NCBI GenBank assembly: GCA_021851785.1
Contig: JAJZBV010000007.1
Location: 45,825-109,824, forward strand
Direction of reading: 5' to 3'
Source: Pseudomonadota bacterium
GTDB lineage: Bacteria; Pseudomonadota; Alphaproteobacteria; Acetobacterales; Acetobacteraceae
Length of the DNA: 64,000 nucleotides
In this document: positions 60,115-64,000 of the stretch, piece by piece
Numbering within the stretch: the stretch's first letter is position 1
How the letters are laid out: every line of letters starts with the position of its first letter
Made by a program: the position numbers and the translations under genes
Notes under the pieces: model-generated
Seen by the model: the letters and a program-made list of their open reading frames with translations, nothing else
What the model was told of the DNA's origin: nothing
Databases searched by the model: none

Positions 60115-61125
60115 ATGGGTATCAGCAATTTTCCCGCGGCGCTGCAACCGATCATCCAGCAGGGCTATCTCGAGCGCGAATTCGAATCCGCGCTCCATTC
60201 CCGCCTCGGCTATCGCGACATCGCCGATCGCGAGATCTTCGCGGTCGGCATCGGCGAGACCTTGACCAAGACCCGCGCCGGTCTGAAACCTTCGGTCACG
60301 ACGCCGCTCGCGCCGTCCACCAACACCAATCTCGATAACGGCCTCTCGCCGCAGTATTTCAACATCGAGCAGTATACGCTCTCGATCAATCTCTACGGCG
60401 CGACCATCGATCTCAACATGGTGACCAGCCGTGTCGGCATCGCCTCGCAGTTCATGCTCAATGCCTCGATCAATGGTGAGCAGGCCCGGCGCTCGCTCGA
60501 CGAGCTGGCGCGCAATCAGCTTTTTTCGGCCTATTTCGGCGGCAACACCCGCGTCACCGCCGCCCTCGGCGCGCCGGCCGCGACGATTTCCGTCGATGAC
60601 GTCCGCGGCTTTCAGTATGTCTGGGTGAACGGCGTGCCGACCGCGGTCAGCAGCAGCAACACGCTCACCGTCACCGTCGGCAGCGATGTCTATTCCCTGG
60701 TCGGCGTCACCGTGGACGCAACCAACGTCTCGACCACGCCGGGCGGGATTTCCGGCGAACTGACCTTCTCCACCAGTGTGACGATCGGCGATGGCGCCGT
60801 CGGCAACACCGTGCAGGCGGCCAATGCCTCGGTCATCCTGCGTCCGGGCGGGGCCACCAACACCTCGCAGTTGCAGACGACCAATACCCTGACGATGGCC
60901 AATCTTCTCGATGCGGTCGCCAAACTTCGGCTCAACAACGTGCCCGATCTCGGCGGCGTCTATCATTGCCATCTCGATCCTATTTCGGCGCGCCAGCTTT
61001 TCGCCGATCCCGACTTCAAGCAGCTCTTCACCATGGGCTACGACACCGAGACCTTCCGCCGTGGCGAACTCGTGAGCCCGTTCCTAGGTCTTCGCTTCGT
61101 GCCGACGACGGAAGCCTATGTCTAG
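60115..61125 (+). CDS. Major capsid protein, N-terminal portion ending at an in-frame TAG
   Basis: A 336-residue product with 'GISNFPAALQPIIQQGYLER', 'YRDIADREIFAVGIGETLTK', 'NNVPDLGGVYHCHLDPISAR' and 'FRRGELVSPFLGLRFVPTTE', placed where the major capsid gene belongs. The frame stops at TAG (61123-61125) right after 'TEAYV', but stays open in the same frame through 61437. The two parts read as one capsid protein of about 440 residues, so the TAG either truncates it or is read through. Confidence 0.8.
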   Translation: MGISNFPAALQPIIQQGYLEREFESALHSRLGYRDIADREIFAVGIGETLTKTRAGLKPSVTTPLAPSTNTNLDNGLSPQYFNIEQYTLSINLYGATIDLNMVTSRVGIASQFMLNASINGEQARRSLDELARNQLFSAYFGGNTRVTAALGAPAATISVDDVRGFQYVWVNGVPTAVSSSNTLTVTVGSDVYSLVGVTVDATNVSTTPGGISGELTFSTSVTIGDGAVGNTVQAANASVILRPGGATNTSQLQTTNTLTMANLLDAVAKLRLNNVPDLGGVYHCHLDPISARQLFADPDFKQLFTMGYDTETFRRGELVSPFLGLRFVPTTEAYV

Positions 61126-61128
61126 CCG

Positions 61129-61437
61129 ATGCCCGGGCTTCCTGGGCTCTATGTCCGCCGCCCGATCGTCTGCGGCCAGGGCGCGCTGATCGAGGGCGAT
61201 TACGCCGGCATGGCGGAAGAGGATGTCGTGCCGCGCGATGCGGTGATCAGCGTCATCGACGGTGTCGCCATGGTGACGCGCGAGCCGATCGATCGCTTGC
61301 AGCAGATCATCGCGCAATCCTGGTACTGGATCGGCGGCTTCACCGCGCCGACCGACGTGACAACCAACCCGACCACCATCCCGACCGCCACCAACGCCGC
61401 CTATAAGCGCGCGGTGATGATCGAGCATGTGGGCTGA
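61129..61437 (+). CDS. Capsid protein C-terminal portion, same frame downstream of TAG
   Basis: A 102-codon frame that begins one codon after the capsid TAG and is in phase with it: 'LPGLYVRRPIVCGQGALIEG', 'PRDAVISVIDGVAMVTREPI', 'SWYWIGGFTAPTDVTTNPTT'. It could be translated separately from ATG 61129, but no ribosome site is visible, so it is probably the original capsid C-terminus (a CAG to TAG change would explain the break). Confidence 0.65.
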   Translation: MPGLPGLYVRRPIVCGQGALIEGDYAGMAEEDVVPRDAVISVIDGVAMVTREPIDRLQQIIAQSWYWIGGFTAPTDVTTNPTTIPTATNAAYKRAVMIEHVG

Positions 61438-61442
61438 CGGCA

Positions 61443-61751
61443 ATGGCAACCGGATCGACGCAACCGCTGATGGTCTCGGCGACGGCAACGCTCGCCGCCG
61501 GCACCACGTCCAGCAACGTCGCACTCGCCGGCTCGGGCGAGGCGGTGCTGGTCTATAACGCAACCGGCGTCCTCGCCTTCATCCGCTTCGGGATGGATGC
61601 GACCGTGGTTGCGACGAGCGCCGACATGCCGATCCCGCCCGGCGCGCGGATGCTGATCCACGCTGGTGAATTCTCGAAGACGGTGGCCGCTGTCCTGGCC
61701 TCGGGGAGCGGTGCTCTCTATTTCTCCCGCGGCCAGGGAACGGTTTACTGA
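61443..61751 (+). CDS. Small virion protein (unrecognised)
   Basis: A 102-residue beta-rich, Thr/Ala-rich protein ('LMVSATATLAAGTTSSNVAL', 'GARMLIHAGEFSKTVAAVLA') just after the capsid. The position suggests head decoration or a small structural role. No family recognised. Confidence 0.6.
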   Translation: MATGSTQPLMVSATATLAAGTTSSNVALAGSGEAVLVYNATGVLAFIRFGMDATVVATSADMPIPPGARMLIHAGEFSKTVAAVLASGSGALYFSRGQGTVY

Positions 61752-61753
61752 CC

Positions 61754-62155
61754 ATGTCCGCGAGCCCCCTCACCCTCCCGTTCACGGATGCCGAAAAGAC
61801 CGACATCAGGCGCTTTTGCGGCTATCCGGCCTATGGCGCCGGGGCCGCGGGCTTCCAGAGTTGGCGCTTTTTCCAAGCCTACGGCACGCTCGAATATCGC
61901 ATGAACAATCTCGCGCCGGCGGAATATGCCGTTATCCGCTCGGTCTATCTCGTGCAGCTCTATCCGCTCGAGGTCGCGATCCCGGCCGCCGCCGGCAATC
62001 TCGATACCGCGAGTGCGGCGGTATGGACACACAACAGCGAAGAAGTCCATCAGCGGGAGGAATTATTCGATGACTGGCGCCGGCGTCTCTGCGGCTTTCT
62101 CGGACTCCCGCCCGGCCCGGCGCTCTCTTACGGCGGCATCGCGCTGATCGTCTGA
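61754..62155 (+). CDS. Phage head-tail connector-like protein
   Basis: A 133-residue protein ('FTDAEKTDIRRFCGYPAYGA', 'YRMNNLAPAEYAVIRSVYLV', 'LFDDWRRRLCGFLGLPPGPA') with helical ends around a middle strand, in the usual place of head-completion or connector proteins. It starts two bases after the previous stop. Assignment is by position and size. Confidence 0.65.
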   Translation: MSASPLTLPFTDAEKTDIRRFCGYPAYGAGAAGFQSWRFFQAYGTLEYRMNNLAPAEYAVIRSVYLVQLYPLEVAIPAAAGNLDTASAAVWTHNSEEVHQREELFDDWRRRLCGFLGLPPGPALSYGGIALIV

Positions 62156-62159
62156 TCCC

Positions 62160-62816
62160 ATGAACCCCGATCGTCTACAGGATCTGATCTATCGCGGCAT
62201 GGGGCGCGCGGCGTTGCAAGCCGGGCAACTCCATGACGCTTTCCGCCCGAACGGCAACGCCAACCCTTGTGCCGCCAGCAACCGCTATCTCCAGCTTCGC
62301 TGCGCCTTCAACGCGGCCGATCCGCGTTTCGCGCGCGCCAATACCTACGGCCACCCGGTCTGGTATGGCGTGTTCGATTCCGCCTATACCCAGCCTGGCG
62401 ATTATCTTGTCGAGCGCGACACCGGACGGACCTTCTTCATCGCGAGCCAGCCGCCGCTTTTGCCGGTGGTGACGGTTCTCGCCGAGCGGATCGTCTCCGT
62501 TCTCCGCCCGGCCGGCCCCGCCGGCTTCGGGGTGCAGGCCTATGGCGGGGTCGAGATCGCCGAGGCGACGCCGCTTCTCAGCGACTGGCCGGCGAGCATG
62601 ATCGAGGGCGGCCATGGCGGCGGCGCGCGTTACGCCGGCGATCTTCCCGCCGATGTGCGCCTCGCCGCGTTCACCCTGCTGCTTCCGACATTGCCCGGCA
62701 TCGTCCCGCGCGTCGAGGATCTCGTGACCGACGATCTCGGCCGCAATTTCGTTGTCAGCAGCGCGGAACTCTCCGAACTCGGCTGGCGTTTCGTGGTGCG
62801 ACAGGTGGCAAGCTGA
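62160..62816 (+). CDS. Phage protein of the connector/tail-completion region
   Basis: A 218-residue protein ('MNPDRLQDLIYRGMGRAALQ', 'YTQPGDYLVERDTGRTFFIA', 'LPGIVPRVEDLVTDDLGRNF'). The middle reads like a head-closure or stopper-type domain, in which a base medium is set up by 'GDYLVERDTGRTFFIASQPP'. Function is by position only. One base overlaps the next gene. Confidence 0.6.
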   Translation: MNPDRLQDLIYRGMGRAALQAGQLHDAFRPNGNANPCAASNRYLQLRCAFNAADPRFARANTYGHPVWYGVFDSAYTQPGDYLVERDTGRTFFIASQPPLLPVVTVLAERIVSVLRPAGPAGFGVQAYGGVEIAEATPLLSDWPASMIEGGHGGGARYAGDLPADVRLAAFTLLLPTLPGIVPRVEDLVTDDLGRNFVVSSAELSELGWRFVVRQVAS

Positions 62817-63643
62817 TGGCCGATCAATCCGACGTCGAGACCGCCCTCGTCAACGCCGCGATGGCCGCGCTCTACCCGCAAGGGTTGAGCGGGCCGAGCG
62901 TCTGCGGAGCCCCGGTGCGGCTTTATCGCGGCTGGCCCGAGAGTTCCGCGCTCGATGCCGATCTTGCCGCGGGCTACGTCAATGTCACGGTATTTCCGGA
63001 AGACGCTGGCGAGCGCAACACCACGCGCTATCTCCCGCAATGGAGCAATCCGGCCCCCGTCACCCCGACATTGACGGTTGCAACGACTCCCGACAGCGCG
63101 ACCTTTGCCGGCAGCGCCGGCGCCGGTCAGATCGCCGGTATTCTCGCCGACGCCGACACCTATGTCTATCCCTGCCAGAGCGGCGATGCGCCGGCCAATG
63201 TCGCAGCCAACCTCGCGAGCCAGATCATGGCCAATCGCCTGGTGCAATTGTCCAACGCGACCATCACGCTCCCCGGCGTTCAGCGACTGATCGCCCGCAC
63301 CGTCGCGACCCAGGGCGTTTTCAATCAGGTCCGCCGCCAGGAGCAGATTTTCCGTCTGATCGGCTGGTGCGCCGACCCGGCGCTGCGCGATGCGGCGATG
63401 ATCGCGCTCGATAGCGCGCTCGCGGCCACGTATTTCCTGCCGTTTTCCGATGGCAGCGTCGGGCGGCTCCGGTTTCGCCAGAGCATCACCCTCGACCGCC
63501 AGGAAAACGCGTCCCTCTATCGCCGCGACCTGCTCTATTCGGTCGAATACCCGACGCTGCAAACCGCGACATTGGCGGCGATGCTGTTCGGAACGACAAC
63601 CCTAGGCACCGCCGGCAACGCCTCGGTTTCCCTGACTGACTGA
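62816..63643 (+). CDS. Phage tail-completion/neck protein (unrecognised)
   Basis: A 275-residue protein ('DVETALVNAAMAALYPQGLS', 'GYVNVTVFPEDAGERNTTRY', 'DALRDAAMIALDSALAA'-like helix, 'YRRDLLYSVEYPTLQTATLA'). It has the look of proteins that precede the tail sheath gene in myophage-like modules. ATG 62816 overlaps the previous stop by one base. Confidence 0.6.
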   Translation: MADQSDVETALVNAAMAALYPQGLSGPSVCGAPVRLYRGWPESSALDADLAAGYVNVTVFPEDAGERNTTRYLPQWSNPAPVTPTLTVATTPDSATFAGSAGAGQIAGILADADTYVYPCQSGDAPANVAANLASQIMANRLVQLSNATITLPGVQRLIARTVATQGVFNQVRRQEQIFRLIGWCADPALRDAAMIALDSALAATYFLPFSDGSVGRLRFRQSITLDRQENASLYRRDLLYSVEYPTLQTATLAAMLFGTTTLGTAGNASVSLTD

Positions 63644-63674
63644 CGAGACATCCCCCTGTCCTGGAGAGTGGATC

Positions 63675-63827
63675 ATGATAACCAACCTGGTGGTCGTGCG
63701 GCCGTTCGGGTCGTATGCCAAAGGCGCGCTGATTACCGACGCCACAACCATCGCAAGCATTCTCGCCAGCGAAAACGCGAACGCGGTGGTTCGCGTCAAC
63801 GCGACCACGCCGTTGAGCGGAGGCTGA
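63675..63827 (+). CDS. Very small phage protein
   Basis: A 50-residue frame with ATG at 63675: 'MITNLVVVRPFGSYAKGALI', 'TDATTIASILASENANAVVR'. It is preceded by GGAGAG and followed by ATG 63832 of the next gene. The compact spacing, ribosome site and sensible composition support a real gene; small proteins of this sort precede sheath genes in related prophages. Confidence 0.6.
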   Translation: MITNLVVVRPFGSYAKGALITDATTIASILASENANAVVRVNATTPLSGG

Positions 63828-63831
63828 GGCG

Positions 63832-64000
63832 ATGCCGATCGTCACGCAAGGCAGCCTCAACACCACAGCGCTGGGGAGGTGTCGCGGAAGATGTAGAAAT
63901 TGCTTTTGGCGGCGCCTCCGGTTTGGGGGACATGACGGCGTCAGGCGGCGAGATCAAGGGGCATTGAGGAAAAAGGGGATCCGAAGCTCTGCCAACCGTC
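63832..64000 (+). CDS. Partial gene at the window edge, possibly a disrupted tail sheath gene
   Basis: Begins 'MPIVTQGSLNTTAL', which matches my recollection of how tail sheath-like proteins in such prophages begin. From about base 63873 the translation turns to Arg/Cys/Gly-rich residues without resemblance to sheath, and the DNA changes character ('GGTGTCGCGGAAGATGTAGA'). This may be the left end of an inserted element. The frame stays open to the window edge, so the disruption is not proven. Confidence 0.35.
   Translation, partial: MPIVTQGSLNTTALGRCRGRCRNCFWRRLRFGGHDGVRRRDQGALRKKGIRSSANR

Overview
The window is high-GC (roughly two thirds G+C) alphaproteobacterial DNA, most like the Rhodospirillales and probably the Acetobacteraceae. 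The basis is gene content and codon use: a eukaryotic-type NADP isocitrate dehydrogenase, ChvG/ChvI, FixL/FixJ, an mreBCD-mrdA-rodA cluster, several PEP-CTERM proteins, and A/T-rich palindromes scattered between genes. The family assignment is inference. The left edge cuts gltB and the right edge cuts a phage gene.

1-10 kb: end of glutamate synthase (gltB), an ammonium transporter with a Glu/His pore pair, a MmeI-like restriction-modification gene broken by two one-base deletions, a chemotaxis receptor, a GST, an FMN-dependent 2-hydroxy-acid dehydrogenase and a PEP-mutase/oxaloacetate-decarboxylase-like enzyme. 10-12.3 kb: a NUDIX gene whose 3' end is duplicated as a perfect 60-bp direct repeat. 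The two copies enclose an AT-rich toxin-like/immunity-like gene pair. 12.3-25 kb: icd, a hydrolase, a PEP-CTERM protein, chvGI, HugZ and AhpD-like proteins, an orphan response regulator, ribA, a GIY-YIG/Sel1 gene of mosaic composition, a toxin-antitoxin pair and two small Gly-rich lipoproteins. 25.4-33.1 kb: the rod-shape operon followed by fixLJ. 33-35 kb: a methyltransferase and a DJ-1-like enzyme.

35.1-39.6 kb is a compact leftward set of genes that looks like defence or accessory DNA: RelE-like toxin, XRE regulator with an in-frame tandem repeat, DUF3467-like protein, OLD/RloA-like ATPase, TOPRIM-like protein and AlbA_2 ATP-binding protein. 39.7-41.8 kb holds a prophage early module: repressor, paired operators, a RepA-like gene with an in-frame TAG, and a DUF6362-like gene. 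Next comes a 1377-residue protein with a HigA-like DNA-binding N-terminus and a large unrecognised body. This is the strongest candidate here for an undescribed system.

46-56.4 kb: four lipoprotein genes, three of them tandem BamE-like paralogues; three PEP-CTERM genes interleaved with nnrU and a deleted nnrU copy; ohr; a likely small RNA with its own promoter and terminator; rlpA; a toxin-antitoxin-like trio; and a solute-binding protein. 56.6 kb to the end: prophage late genes in order (terminase small and large subunits, portal, scaffold, capsid, connector and tail-completion genes). The capsid frame is interrupted by an in-frame TAG, and the tail gene at the edge may be disrupted. The phage early and late modules are therefore separated by about 15 kb of other genes.
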